DNA of 64,000 nt from Alloalcanivorax xenomutans (GTDB lineage Bacteria; Pseudomonadota; Gammaproteobacteria; Pseudomonadales; Alcanivoracaceae). Position 1 is the first letter of the stretch; every line of letters begins with the position of its first letter. Positions 9,516-19,900 of the stretch are shown here, one piece after another. The stretch lies in assembly GCF_900217905.1 (NCBI RefSeq), contig NZ_OBMO01000003.1:124001-188000 (forward strand). The letters are read 5' to 3'. The notes beneath the pieces are model-generated. The model did no database searches and had not been told where the DNA came from. It saw only the letters and a program-made list of their open reading frames with translations. Position numbers and translations under genes: made by a program.

Positions 9516-10235
9516 ATGCGGATGCAGCGCGGTTTCACCCTGCTGGAAATTCTGGTGGTTATCGGCCTGATGGCGCTGCTGTCCTTGGCCGTGCTGGTGG
9601 TGCCGGTGTGGACCGATGACGGCCGTCAGTTGGACACTAATGTAGCCAAGCTCACAGACCAACTGGTACTGCTCAATGAGCAAAGCCTGTTTTCTGGCCG
9701 GCTGATGGCGATGCGTTTCACCGAGCGCGGCTGGACCCCGGTGGAATACGATGTGGGAGCGCGGGTATTCCGCCCGGCGGAGGGGAACGGCCTCAGCGCC
9801 GAGTCCTTGCCGGAAGGCATTGAGTTGCTGTGGGAAGTGGAGGAGTTGGAGCGCGATGAGGATGACCGGGTGACACCGGTGAACCTCGGTGACGTGGCCA
9901 AAAGGCTGGTGGACGACAGCAAGTTTTCCGGAGGCATAGGATTGCTGGACAAAGAGCAGTCGGAGAAAGATGAGCAGGCCCGCTCCGGGCCCTTGCCCCA
10001 GGTATTTTTCTTCCCCAGTGGTGAAACCACGCCGGTGTTGCTCACGCTCCGCTCCATCAATGAGCCGGACCTGGAAGTCCGCCGGCGTCTCACCGCTCTT
10101 GGCCAGATTCGCGATCCGGATGATGCGGAGGCCGTGCGCGAAGAGGAAGAGCGTAGTCAAACCATCCGCGAGATGCGCACCCGGACCAGCGAGGACCCCG
10201 GCAGTCTGTTCAACCTGAAGCGGGACGAGCAATGA
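9516..10235 (+). CDS. gspH: Minor pseudopilin GspH, unusually long
   Basis: A prepilin-type leader (RG|FTLLEILVVIGLMALL) and position between gspG and gspI identify this as GspH. At 239 residues it is longer than the roughly 170 usual for the family. The extra length is highly charged: an acidic, Lys/Glu/Asp-rich segment near 105-155 and a C-terminal Arg/Glu tail after about 195. GspH sits in the tip complex with GspI, J and K. The ribosome site GGAAGGA lies just upstream. Its stop overlaps the gspI start (ATGA). Confidence 0.92.
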   Translation: MRMQRGFTLLEILVVIGLMALLSLAVLVVPVWTDDGRQLDTNVAKLTDQLVLLNEQSLFSGRLMAMRFTERGWTPVEYDVGARVFRPAEGNGLSAESLPEGIELLWEVEELERDEDDRVTPVNLGDVAKRLVDDSKFSGGIGLLDKEQSEKDEQARSGPLPQVFFFPSGETTPVLLTLRSINEPDLEVRRRLTALGQIRDPDDAEAVREEEERSQTIREMRTRTSEDPGSLFNLKRDEQ

Positions 10236-10663
10236 AAACGCAGAGCGGGTTTACCCTGGTGGAAGTGCTGCTGGCCCTGGCTGTTCTGTCCCTGGCGATG
10301 ATCGCGCTCGGGCAGACCCTGGGCGCCAGCGCCGTGGCCTACCGCAATATTGACGACACCCGTCTGGCTTACATGGTGGCGGCGGACAAGCTGGTGGAGA
10401 TGCAAACCTTCCAGCTTTGGCCGGAAAACGGGGAACAGGATGACCGGGTCAAATATGGCGAGCGCGAATGGTGGGTGCAAACCAAAATCAGCGATGGACC
10501 GTATCCGGATACTCGCCGGGTGGATATCGATGTGGGGCCGTTGATCGACGATGAGGAAATGGGGTTGGCATACAGTCTCGCCAGTCTGATCGGCAAACCC
10601 GCTGCCGCCATGGGCGAGAACGGCAACGGCCCGAATAACAACCCGAACAACCCGGGGGGATAA
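10232..10663 (+). CDS. gspI: Minor pseudopilin GspI
   Basis: This 143-residue minor pseudopilin has the leader SG|FTLVEVLLALAVLSLAMIAL with Glu at +5 and the GspI-type features RN--DTRLAYMVAADKL and Y-V---ISD-PYPDTRRVDI. It overlaps gspH by four bases (ATGA) and abuts gspJ (TAATG), which indicates translational coupling. The C-terminus ends in an Asn/Pro/Gly-rich tail. GspI nucleates the pseudopilus tip with GspJ and GspK. Confidence 0.95.
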   Translation: MKTQSGFTLVEVLLALAVLSLAMIALGQTLGASAVAYRNIDDTRLAYMVAADKLVEMQTFQLWPENGEQDDRVKYGEREWWVQTKISDGPYPDTRRVDIDVGPLIDDEEMGLAYSLASLIGKPAAAMGENGNGPNNNPNNPGG

Positions 10664-11286
10664 TGCGCCAGCGTGGCTTTACCTTGCTGGAAATGCTGGT
10701 GGTGATCGGCATCTTCGCCATGATGTACATAGTGGCGGTGGAGTTTCTCAGCAATGCGTTGGACAGCCGGGAGCAACTGGCCGAAGGCGCCACTGAGATG
10801 GAAAACAGCCAGCGCGCGGTGACCTATCTCACCCTTGACTTCGAGCAGCTTATCTCCCGCCCCGTACGGGATGGCTATGGCGACTACCAGCCGGCCATGA
10901 TCGGCACCGAGCAATACGTGGAATTCACTCGCCTGGGCTGGTCCAATCCCTTTCAACTGCGCCGCCGCAGTGAGATGCAGAGGGTCATCTATGTTTTCGA
11001 GAATGGCACTTTGTACCGTCGCTACTGGCCGGTGCTCGATACCACCGTGGCCACAGAATATCAGGAAGACGTTCTGATCGATAACGTCAAACGCTTCACC
11101 GTGCGCTACCTGGACCAGAACGATCAAGGGGAGTGGCAGTGGCTGGAATTCTGGCCCGAGCCGAATGTGGCGACCCAGCCGGTGTGGCTGCAACGGCTGC
11201 CACGCAGCGTCGAAATCAGCGTTGAACTGGACAATGGCGATGTTCTGCACCGCTTCTTCCGCACGGTGGTGAACCCATGGGCGTGA
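10663..11286 (+). CDS. gspJ: Minor pseudopilin GspJ
   Basis: The 207-residue protein starts with the prepilin signal RG|FTLLEMLVVIGIFAMMY and continues with GspJ-type sequence (LDFEQLISRPVRD, FTRLGWSNP, a YRRYWPVLDT motif). It lies between gspI and gspK, sharing the A of TAATG with gspI and overlapping gspK by ten bases. GspJ is part of the tip complex that caps the growing pseudopilus. Confidence 0.96.
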   Translation: MRQRGFTLLEMLVVIGIFAMMYIVAVEFLSNALDSREQLAEGATEMENSQRAVTYLTLDFEQLISRPVRDGYGDYQPAMIGTEQYVEFTRLGWSNPFQLRRRSEMQRVIYVFENGTLYRRYWPVLDTTVATEYQEDVLIDNVKRFTVRYLDQNDQGEWQWLEFWPEPNVATQPVWLQRLPRSVEISVELDNGDVLHRFFRTVVNPWA

Positions 11287-12368
11287 CCGTGATGCGCCCG
11301 CGCCGCCAGCGTGGTATGGCCCTGATCATCGTTTTGATGCTGTTCGCCATCCTTGCCGCGGTGGCCACGGAGGTGATGTTCCGCCAGGACCGCTTCCGCA
11401 CGCGCGCCGACAACCTGCTGCAATGGGACAAGCGCTATCAATACGCCATGGCGGTGGAAGTGGTGGCCACTCAGGGCCTGATCGACGATCTGGAAGACGA
11501 CAAGCGTAATAACGCCATGGTGGACGATTGCGTGGAAGAGCAATGGGCGGTGGAATTGCCCGCCACGCCCTATGAAGACGCCATTCTCAGTGCGTCGGTG
11601 CAGGATTTGCAGGGCCGGTTCAACCTCAACTGGCTGGGTACCGCCAGTGGTCCCGGATTTGAACGTAATGAGGAAAACCGGGAGCGCCTGCGAAGACTGC
11701 TGGAACAGGTGCTGCCGGAGCCGAACAAGGCCTCCTTACTGTCCAATGAGATGGCGGACTGGATTGATACCAACAACATCGTCGACAACGTGGAAGGGGC
11801 GGAGGACACTGAGTATCGCTCCCGCCGCACGCCGAATATGGCGGTGGCTCACGAAACCGAATTGCGCGCGCTGCGTAGCTTCACCGTCGAGGATCTGTTT
11901 CCGGACATGATGATGTGGGGGCTGTTCACCGCGCTGCCATCGGGCTCCAAGCTGAATGTCAACACGGCACCGCAGCCGGTGCTGGACGCGGTGCTGGGGA
12001 CCATGGCGGGCAACGATGCCGCCGAGGCGGTGATGGCGTTGCGCGAAGAAGGGCCGATCGTCAATGTCGATGACGTCATGGCCCTGGCCCCGTTTACGTC
12101 TCTGGATGACGAGCAAAAACAGAACCTGGCGGGCATGCTGACGGTGGGCAGCGAATATTTCCAGATCATGGTGGATGTGGAAGTGGACGGGCAGGTCAGC
12201 CGTCTGGTCAGCCGGCTACGCCGCTCCTCCCAGGGCGGGCCGGACGGCACTCGGGTGTTCAGCCGGCAGGTAACGCCTCTGTTGAGCCCCCTCGAACCGG
12301 CCTGCAATCCCTTCTACAATGCGGAAAATGAAAGCAATAATACCGTGGAACTGAATCCGAACGGCTGA
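11277..12368 (+). CDS. gspK: Minor pseudopilin GspK (tip protein)
   Basis: GspK is the largest minor pseudopilin and caps the tip; family members lack the +5 Glu. Here the leader RRQRG|MALIIVLMLFAILAAVA has a hydrophobic residue at that place, as expected. The 363 residues include the helical insertion domain (RLLEQVLPEPNKASLLSNEMADWIDTN region) and the NVNTAP motif characteristic of GspK. The ATG at 11277 overlaps gspJ; an in-frame ATG at 11292 is an alternative start with a shorter leader. Confidence 0.96.
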   Translation: MGVTVMRPRRQRGMALIIVLMLFAILAAVATEVMFRQDRFRTRADNLLQWDKRYQYAMAVEVVATQGLIDDLEDDKRNNAMVDDCVEEQWAVELPATPYEDAILSASVQDLQGRFNLNWLGTASGPGFERNEENRERLRRLLEQVLPEPNKASLLSNEMADWIDTNNIVDNVEGAEDTEYRSRRTPNMAVAHETELRALRSFTVEDLFPDMMMWGLFTALPSGSKLNVNTAPQPVLDAVLGTMAGNDAAEAVMALREEGPIVNVDDVMALAPFTSLDDEQKQNLAGMLTVGSEYFQIMVDVEVDGQVSRLVSRLRRSSQGGPDGTRVFSRQVTPLLSPLEPACNPFYNAENESNNTVELNPNG

Positions 12369-12409
12369 GCCCGTTGCGGCGGTTAAATAAACGGAAAAGG
12401 ACGAAATTT

Positions 12410-13612
12410 GTGGCCACAGCACTGATTTATCTGGCCCCGGGGGCATTCCGTAACGGACTCGCCGAAAGCCCGGCGCTGTACCAGGAATCGCCGGCGGACC
12501 CGGTGAGCGAGGGCAGTCTGTCACAGGCTCTGGAGGTCCTGCATGGGAGCAGTGCACGGATCGTCATTAGCGGCGCCGATGCCCTGTGCACCCATGTCAA
12601 TCTGTCGCGGAAGCAGGCACGTCATCTGCAAAGGGTGTTGCCGTTTCTGCTGGAGGAGCAATTGCTGGATGCTCCCGAGCGGCTTTGGTTCGCCGCCGGC
12701 AAGGGTGACCACGGCCGCTATCCGGTCACCGTGGTGGACCGGGAAGCCGTGGACGCGCTGCTGACCTTGTCCAGGGATGCGCAGGTGCACATCACCAGCA
12801 TTAAATCCTTGGGGGACGTGCTGGCCCACGGCGCGCCCGTGGCGGTGGCGGTACCTGGCTGCCAGACACTGGTGCTGGATCGGGAGCGGGCCCTCGGCTA
12901 CGCGGACGAAGCCCAACTGAACTCGCTGATGGCACTGTGCGCGACTCCGGAATCGGAGGGGTTCGAGATCACCGGGGAGCCGGCCCCAAACGACCCGGAA
13001 CAGCCCCTGGCTCGCGTGGAGTCCCCCACCGCCCTGTTTCAGCAGCTTCGGGATGGCCTCAGTGACTCCAGCGCCGTGGAGATCCTGCAGGGGGCCCTGG
13101 CACCACGCCAGAATCGCCGCGGCGGCCCCTCGCCCTGGACGCCGTGGAAACCGGTGCTGGGATTGGCCGCGGCGGTGTTCGTCTTGTCCCTGGTCGCCTT
13201 GGGCGTCCAGACCTGGCGCTACGAACGGGCCGCGGACCAGGCTCTCGCCGACGCCGGCAAACTCTACCAAAGCCTGTTCCCGGGGGATCGGGCCACCGCC
13301 GGTTTGCGGCGGCAATTCGAAGCCCGGCTGGCCCGCCTTTCCAGCGGCGGTGGCGCCACCGGCAATGCCAGGTTGTTCCAGGTGCTGCCCTCGGTGGCGG
13401 CGGTGCTTTCCGCCAGCGAAGTGGAACCCAAACGGCTGCAGTTCGATGAGCGTCAGGGTAATCTGCTGCTGGATCTGGGCGCCAAGGAATACGCCGACCT
13501 GGAGAAACTGCAAACCGCATTACGGGAAAAGGGCGTCAATGCGTCCATCGCCAACTATCGCAATGGGCCCAATGGGGTCACCGCGCGTATTCGGGTGGAG
13601 CAGGCCGGATGA
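12410..13612 (+). CDS. gspL: Type II secretion inner-membrane protein GspL
   Basis: I place the start at GTG 12410 (protein begins MATALIYLAPG), preceded by GGAAAAGGA; an upstream in-frame TTG at 12374 would add an atypical basic leader. The 400 residues comprise a cytoplasmic actin-like domain (about 1-240) that binds GspE, one transmembrane segment (about 248-270), and a periplasmic ferredoxin-like domain that pairs with GspM. It follows gspK after 41 bases and its stop overlaps the gspM ATG (ATGA). Confidence 0.93.
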   Translation: MATALIYLAPGAFRNGLAESPALYQESPADPVSEGSLSQALEVLHGSSARIVISGADALCTHVNLSRKQARHLQRVLPFLLEEQLLDAPERLWFAAGKGDHGRYPVTVVDREAVDALLTLSRDAQVHITSIKSLGDVLAHGAPVAVAVPGCQTLVLDRERALGYADEAQLNSLMALCATPESEGFEITGEPAPNDPEQPLARVESPTALFQQLRDGLSDSSAVEILQGALAPRQNRRGGPSPWTPWKPVLGLAAAVFVLSLVALGVQTWRYERAADQALADAGKLYQSLFPGDRATAGLRRQFEARLARLSSGGGATGNARLFQVLPSVAAVLSASEVEPKRLQFDERQGNLLLDLGAKEYADLEKLQTALREKGVNASIANYRNGPNGVTARIRVEQAG

Positions 13613-14139
13613 AACAGCAATTAGAGCAAGCCCGAAGCCAATTGAACAAGCGGTTGCAGCCCGCCTTTGAATGGTACGCCTCCAGGGAACCCCGGGAGCA
13701 AACCATTCTGCAGTTGCTCGCCGCGGTCATCGTGTTGTTCCTGATTTACGCACTGATCTGGCAGCCAATCTGGAACGCACGGGAATCCGCCCGCCAGCGT
13801 TACGTCGCCAATGAGCAAACCCGTCAGTGGATCGAACTGAATGCGCCGGCGGTACGCGCAGCCCGGGGCCAAAGCGACAATCGCGACAAGGCCAGCGCCT
13901 TCGGCGATAGCTGGGTTAGCGAGATCAGTCGTTCGGCGCAGAACCACGGCCTTACCCTGCAAGGGTTCACTCCCGACGGTGACCGCTCGGTGAGGATTCA
14001 GTTGGAAGACCAGCCCGCCAACGCCGTGCTGATCTGGCTGCATTTCCTCGAAGAGCAGGGCCTCAACCTGGGCACCCTGGAACTGGGGCCGGGCAACGAG
14101 TCCGGCACCGCCACGCTACGTGCGTCTCTGAGCCGCTAG
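13609..14139 (+). CDS. gspM: Type II secretion inner-membrane protein GspM
   Basis: A 176-residue bitopic protein with a cytoplasmic N-terminus, one membrane segment (about 36-52, LLAAVIVLFLIYALIW) and a periplasmic domain, as in GspM. The conserved YASREPREQ and the position after gspL support the call. It stabilises GspL in the assembly platform. gspN, gspO, gspC and gspD are not in this window. The next gene begins three bases after the stop, so the operon does not end here. Confidence 0.94.
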   Translation: MKQQLEQARSQLNKRLQPAFEWYASREPREQTILQLLAAVIVLFLIYALIWQPIWNARESARQRYVANEQTRQWIELNAPAVRAARGQSDNRDKASAFGDSWVSEISRSAQNHGLTLQGFTPDGDRSVRIQLEDQPANAVLIWLHFLEEQGLNLGTLELGPGNESGTATLRASLSR

Positions 14140-14142
14140 TCG

Positions 14143-14883
14143 ATGAAGGGGCGCGTTGGTGGCGCCGCCGCCCTGGCGGCCTGGTGGCTGTATACCCTCA
14201 ACGCCATGGTCCTGGCGCTTGGCGTCAGTTGGGGATTCTATAGCCTGTGCGACTATGGCTACTCGTTCTGGTATCCAACCCTGGATATTGAGGAGCACAT
14301 CCAGGAATACGGTCCTCAGAACCGATACCGTAGAGACTTCGAACGGCTCGAGGCGGAGCAATATCAGGCGCTGTTCCACCAAATCCGCAATGCCGTTCAC
14401 AACAACGGCGAGGGGTTGGAAGACATCCACTATCCCAATCGCCTGGAACAACCCGTTCCGCTGCTGCGGCAGGCGGAAATCCTGCACCTCAGGGATGTGG
14501 CTCATCTTATCCGTATGGGAACGGTGATCACGTTGATTGCCGCCTGTCTCTGGTGGCCGTTGGCCCTATGGGTGCGGTGTCAGCACCGCCCGCCCGCTGG
14601 CAGTCGCCTGATTGCCCTGGCCGCGCCGTTGCTGGGACTGGCGGGTTGGCTGCTGGTGGCCGGCCCGGAGGCGGTGTTTTACCAGTTTCATATCTGGCTC
14701 TTTCCACCCGAACATGAATGGTTTTTCTACTGGCAGGATTCACTCATGAGCACATTGATGAAAGCGCCAGTGCTGTTCGGCGGTATCGCTCTGGTGCTGT
14801 CCGTCGGAGTTGCCATACTGACACCCGTGATTTATTTCACCGGTCTGCGGCTGGCGGGACGGGGGAGTCCTGCCAGCGCATGA
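14143..14883 (+). CDS. DUF1461 integral membrane protein (Lit-like lipoprotein transacylase family)
   Basis: The 246 residues show four hydrophobic segments (about 12-35, 125-145, 155-178, 205-235). The family signature is visible: an EILHLRDV motif with His115, and FYQFHIWLF followed by EWFF and a run to LMKAP with His183. These resemble the two essential histidines of Enterococcus Lit (remembered as His85 and His157), at similar spacing. Lit moves an acyl chain within bacterial lipoproteins to make the lyso form. The gene starts three bases after gspM and overlaps the next gene by ATGA, so it belongs to the secretion operon. Family assignment is fairly confident; the activity in this bacterium is inferred. 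Confidence 0.75.
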   Translation: MKGRVGGAAALAAWWLYTLNAMVLALGVSWGFYSLCDYGYSFWYPTLDIEEHIQEYGPQNRYRRDFERLEAEQYQALFHQIRNAVHNNGEGLEDIHYPNRLEQPVPLLRQAEILHLRDVAHLIRMGTVITLIAACLWWPLALWVRCQHRPPAGSRLIALAAPLLGLAGWLLVAGPEAVFYQFHIWLFPPEHEWFFYWQDSLMSTLMKAPVLFGGIALVLSVGVAILTPVIYFTGLRLAGRGSPASA

Positions 14884-16931
14884 GTGGTATCGAAGTACTG
14901 GGTCCGGACGCCAGCGGGGCCGAGAATGTTCAGCGCTGGGCGGCATCAGGGTTGCCGATACCACCGAGCTGGCGGGTCAGCCGGGAGGCGGTGCTGGCAT
15001 TGCAGGTGGATGATCTCGCCCACCGCCTGCGTGCTTTACCGCGCATGTTCGGTCGACAACGTCGCTGGGTGCTGCATCACGGTGTGATGAATCCCCGCTC
15101 CAGACGGGAAAGCCTGCTGAAGCTGGACAGTGACCAGGCGCTGGCCCGCGCCCTTCATCAGTTGTTCGAACACCGCCCCGGCCCGGATCACGCCATAATC
15201 CAGGCATTGCCGAATTTGCAGGCCGCCGGAGTTCTGTTTACCCGCCATCCGTTGCGCCAGGATCTGTCCCACATGGTGGTGGAGGGCGTTCGCGCCGGAG
15301 CAGGGCAGCGGCAGCGGCTGGTGTTCGACGCGGATGGACGGTTGGTACATCGTGGTGACGGCTCCCCGGCTCTGGACCGGATCGTACCCGCGGAAGCTCT
15401 GGTGACCCTGGGACAGATGCTGCGCAACCGGTTTGATCATCCGCAGGCCGGCGAGTGGGTATATGACGGCGAGCGGATCTGGCTGTTGCAGAGCCTGCCC
15501 GTGGGTTCACTACCAGTGCCCGAGGAAGCCTGGAACCGTCGGGCCGGCGGTGCCTTGTTCAATCAGGCTCTGACCCCCCTGTGGTATACCCTGGAGGGGC
15601 GCTGGCTGAAAACCGCCTTTTGGTGGCCTCTGGCTCGCCGTCACGGTTGGAAGGAACTGGAGAACGTCGAGCCTTACCGGCGTCAGCACAGCCATTTGTA
15701 CAGTAACGGGCTTTACTTCCGGCGCCTGGCGGAAACCTGGCCGGCGGCCTGGCTACAGGTGCCACCCGCCTGGCAGCCACCGGAGTCTCTGGACGATGCA
15801 ACCACCCGCCGTCGGCTTTCACCGCCACGCCGGCGCTGGCGGTGGGCTCTGGCGGTACTGGAGCACCGCCAGAAACAGCTCCAGCTGAAACATGAGCGGG
15901 CCGTGGGCGACCGGGATGCCCTCTGGCACCAGCTTATCGAACTGGATCGCATTGGCGAACGCCTGGCCCGCCTGGAAGGCCGTTTGTGTTATCTGTGGTT
16001 GCCGGAATTGTCGCATTACCATGCCCAGCCCTTTCCACTCACATCACTGCTGACGGCCTCTGAATTGCGGGCTCTGGATCAGGCCCTTAATTTGAAAATG
16101 GGGGATCGGGGAAAGAGGGATGAAGGGGACACAGGAGAGGGCGCGGAGCTGGCGACGCTGCGCCCGGGCGATGATCCGGTGCACGCATCCGTTCAGGACA
16201 GTCCTTCCCTGAAAGCGGTATTGGAGGCAGCCGGGGAACGGCGGCGGCGTCATGATCCTGGCGACCGGTTGGATACGGAGATAGCCGCCTGGTTGTCGGT
16301 GGCAAAGCGGGCGCGGGCATTGCGCCAGAAACTGGCGGAACAACTGCGGGGATGGCTGGTTCATGCCGCCCGCGAACTGGTATCGCAGGAGTTACTGGCC
16401 CATCCGGACGATATCCATTTTCTATACTTCGATGAGCTGTGGATCTTGTGGATGCAGCGCCGTATTCCCAAATCCGCCGCCGGGCGCATCATCGCCCAAC
16501 GCAAGGTCCGCTATTTGGAAGACGCTCTGGTCGGCGCGCCGGACTGGAAAATGGATCGCATCGGCTATGGTTTCGGGGGCAGCCCCTCCGAACCTTTATT
16601 GCTCGGACTGCCATTGGTGGCGGGTCGGGTGGAGGGACCGGTACGCCGAATCTGCAGTGCCTGGGCACTGAACAACATCCGGCCCGGGGACGTGCTGGTG
16701 CTGGACGAAGCGGACGCCGCCTGGACCCCCTGGCTGGCCCGCGCCAGCGCCTTGATCCTGAGCCGCCGGGACCCGGCCAACCCCGCCGCCAGCCTGGCCC
16801 GGGCCTGCGGCATCCCGGCGGTGTGGGGGTTGGCCGATGCCTTGCACGGCGTGCGCGACGAGGAGTGGGTGGCCCTGGACGGCGCGGCGGGCACCGTGGC
16901 CCGGAACGCGCCGCCTGGGCCGGGCGGCTAG
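14880..16931 (+). CDS. PEP synthase / rifampin-phosphotransferase-like protein, catalytic His missing
   Basis: The ATG at 14880 overlaps the previous stop (ATGA); earlier in-frame starts lie inside the DUF1461 gene. The 683 residues follow the order of the dikinase/rifampin phosphotransferase family: a shortened ATP-grasp part (GVLFTRHPL at 117-125, EWVYDG...WLLQSLP at 192-207), a middle domain beginning FNQALTPLW, and a C-terminal swivelling domain ([33 protein letters not shown]). Where the family has T-C/S-H-A-A, this protein reads NPAAS, with Pro635 in place of the phosphorylated His; the Arg-Ser-Ser ATP motif is also absent. It is probably a non-catalytic or repurposed homologue. Its stop overlaps the convergent metH stop. 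Confidence 0.8.
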   Translation: MSGIEVLGPDASGAENVQRWAASGLPIPPSWRVSREAVLALQVDDLAHRLRALPRMFGRQRRWVLHHGVMNPRSRRESLLKLDSDQALARALHQLFEHRPGPDHAIIQALPNLQAAGVLFTRHPLRQDLSHMVVEGVRAGAGQRQRLVFDADGRLVHRGDGSPALDRIVPAEALVTLGQMLRNRFDHPQAGEWVYDGERIWLLQSLPVGSLPVPEEAWNRRAGGALFNQALTPLWYTLEGRWLKTAFWWPLARRHGWKELENVEPYRRQHSHLYSNGLYFRRLAETWPAAWLQVPPAWQPPESLDDATTRRRLSPPRRRWRWALAVLEHRQKQLQLKHERAVGDRDALWHQLIELDRIGERLARLEGRLCYLWLPELSHYHAQPFPLTSLLTASELRALDQALNLKMGDRGKRDEGDTGEGAELATLRPGDDPVHASVQDSPSLKAVLEAAGERRRRHDPGDRLDTEIAAWLSVAKRARALRQKLAEQLRGWLVHAARELVSQELLAHPDDIHFLYFDELWILWMQRRIPKSAAGRIIAQRKVRYLEDALVGAPDWKMDRIGYGFGGSPSEPLLLGLPLVAGRVEGPVRRICSAWALNNIRPGDVLVLDEADAAWTPWLARASALILSRRDPANPAASLARACGIPAVWGLADALHGVRDEEWVALDGAAGTVARNAPPGPGG

Positions 16932-19900
16932 TCCTCGTCGATATAGCCGAGCAGGTGAGGAACCATCTTCTCGATTTCCTTTCGGCTCATCCCCTTACGG
17001 GCGGCGTAGTCGTCCATTTGATCCTTGCCGAGCTTTCCAGTACCGAAGTACTTGGCTTCCGGGTGAGAGAAGTACCAACCGGATACCGCCGCCGCAGGGA
17101 ACATGGCGTAGTGATCGGTAAGCGTCATGCCGGCGTTTTTTTCCGGCTCAAGCAGCTCCCACAGCAAGGCTTTCTCGGTGTGATCCGGGCAGGCCGGGTA
17201 ACCGGGGGCGGGGCGAATGCCCCGGTATTGCTCGGAAATCAGAGCGTCATTATCCAGAGTCTCGTCCGCGGCGTATCCCCAGAACTCCTTGCGCACCCGT
17301 TCATGCAGGCGTTCGGCGAACGCCTCGGCAAGCCGGTCCGCCAAGGCCTTGAGCATGATCGCGGAATAATCGTCATGGTCCGCCTCGAAGCGCGCCACAT
17401 GCTCATCGATACCAATGCCGGTAGTAACCGCGAAGCCGCCCAGCCAGTCCTGTTTGCCGCTGTCTTTCGGCGCGATGAAATCACTCAGGCAATAATCCGG
17501 TTTATCGTTCTTTTCCCGGTCCAGTTGCTGGCGCAGGTGATGCAGCGTCATGAACGGCTCGGCATCGCCAGGCTGTCGGAACAGTTGAATATCGTCCATG
17601 TCCGATTGCGCTGGCCAGAAGCCGATCACGCCCCGCGCGGTGAGCCATTTTTCCTTGAGCAGGCGGTCCAGCATGGCGCGCGCGTCCTGGTAAAGCCGGG
17701 TGGCTTCCTCGCCCACCACTTCGTCCTCGAGAATACGGGGGAAGCGGCCGGCCAGTTCCCAGGAGCGGAAAAACGGCGTCCAGTCGATGCGCTCCACCAG
17801 CTCTTCCAGAGGATAATCGTCAAACACCTTGAGGCCCTTGATCTTCGGCTCCGGCGGTGTGTAGTTACTCCAGTCCGGCTGGAACCGGTGTTGCCGGGCC
17901 TTGTCGATGCTCACCAGGGAGCGGTCCACCTGCTGTTGCTTGCGTCGTTCGCGCAGCTCCTGGTAGGTGGCCTTGGTCTCTTCCACGTAACCGTCTTTCT
18001 GAGTATCGGACAGTAACCGGGAAACCACGCCAACGGCGCGGGAAGCGTCCGCCACATGGACCACGGCATGGCGATAGTTGGGGTCGATCTTTACCGCGGT
18101 GTGGATGCGGCTGGTGGTGGCGCCGCCGATCATCAATGGCAGATCCATCTCCAGGCGTTCCATTTCACTGGCCACATGGACCATTTCGTCCAGGGATGGG
18201 GTGATCAAGCCGGACAGACCGATGATGTCCACCTTTTCCGCACGGGCGGTTTCAAGGATTTTATCGCAGGGAACCATGACACCGAGGTCGATGACCTCGT
18301 AGCCGTTGCACTGCAGCACCACGCCAACGATGTTCTTGCCGATGTCGTGAACATCCCCCTTCACCGTGGCCATCAGAATGCGCCCGTTGGACTCATCCTG
18401 AGTGCCCATTTCCTCTTTTTCCTTTTCCATGAACGGCAGCAAATAGGCCACCGCCTTTTTCATTACCCGGGCGGATTTCACCACCTGGGGCAGGAACATC
18501 TTGCCGGCGCCGAAAAGGTCGCCGACCACGTTCATGCCGTCCATCAGCGGGCCTTCGATCACGTGCAGAGGGCGCTCCGCCCGAAGCCGGGCCTCCTCGG
18601 TATCGCTTTCCACATGGTCGGTGATGCCTTTGACCAGGGCGTGCTCGAGCCGCTTCTCCACCGGCCAGGAGCGCCATTCCTGATCTTCCTTCTTGGTTTC
18701 CTTATCGCCGCTGTCACGGTATTTTTCGGCCAGATCGAGAAGACGTTCAGTGCCATCTTCCCGGCGATTCAGTACCACGTCTTCCACCGCGTCGCGCAGT
18801 TCCGCCGGAATGTCCGCGTAAATCGCCAATTGCGACGGGTTGACGATCCCCATGTCCATGCCATTTTGGATGGCGTGGTATAAAAACACCGCGTGAATCG
18901 CCTCGCGCACCGGGTTGTTGCCCCGGAACGAGAAACTCACGTTGGAGACACCGCCGGAAATCAGGGCGTGGGGCAGGGTGCGTTTGATCTCCGCCACGGC
19001 CTCGATGAAGTCCACCGCGTAATTGTTGTGTTCCTCGATGCCGGTGGCGATGGCGAAGATGTTCGGGTCAAAGATAATGTCTTCCGGCGGGAAGCCCACC
19101 TCTTCGGTCAACAGCTTGTAGGCGCGGCTGCAGATCGCCACCTTCTGCTCACGGGTTTCCGCCTGGCCGTCCTCATCGAACGCCATCACCACGGTGGCGG
19201 CGCCGTAGCGGCGGATCAGCCGAGCCTGATTCAGGAACGCCTCTTCACCTTCCTTGAGGGAGATGGAGTTCACCACCCCCTTGCCCTGAATGCATTTCAG
19301 GCCGGCTTCGATCACCTCCCACTTGGAGGAATCGATCATGATCGGCACTTTGGAAATTTCCGGTTCCGAGGCCACCAGATTGAGGAACCGGACCATGCAC
19401 TCGAGCGAATCGAGCATGCCCTCGTCCATGTTGATATCGATGATCTGGGCGCCGTTTTCCACCTGGTCCCGGGCCACATCCAGGGCGGTATCGTAGTCGC
19501 CTTCCTTGATCAGGCGCAGAAAGCGTTTGGAACCGGTGACATTGGTGCGCTCGCCCACGTTCACGAACAGGGAATCGGGTGCGATGCTGCATGGCTCCAG
19601 GCCGGACAGGCGGCATTGCACAGGGATCGCGGGCAGGGCACGGGGGGCACAGTCCCGCACCGCCGCCGCCATGGCGGCGATGTGTTCCGGGGTGGTGCCA
19701 CAGCAGCCGCCGATAATGTTAAGAAAGCCTTTTTGTGCCCAACCACGGATTTCCTTCGCCATGGTGTCCGGATCCAGGTCGTACTCGCCCATTTCGTTGG
19801 GCAGTCCGGCATTGGGGTGGGCGGAGACGTGGAATTCGGAAATGCGCGACAGCTCTTCGATGTAAGGGCGCAGCTCCATGGGGCCCAAAGCGCAGTTCAG

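Noticed and set aside
16439-18016. Open frame spanning the end of the phosphotransferase-like gene and the metH 3' end
   Set aside because: It shifts from an alternative frame of one real gene to the antisense of another; no ribosome site or family pattern.
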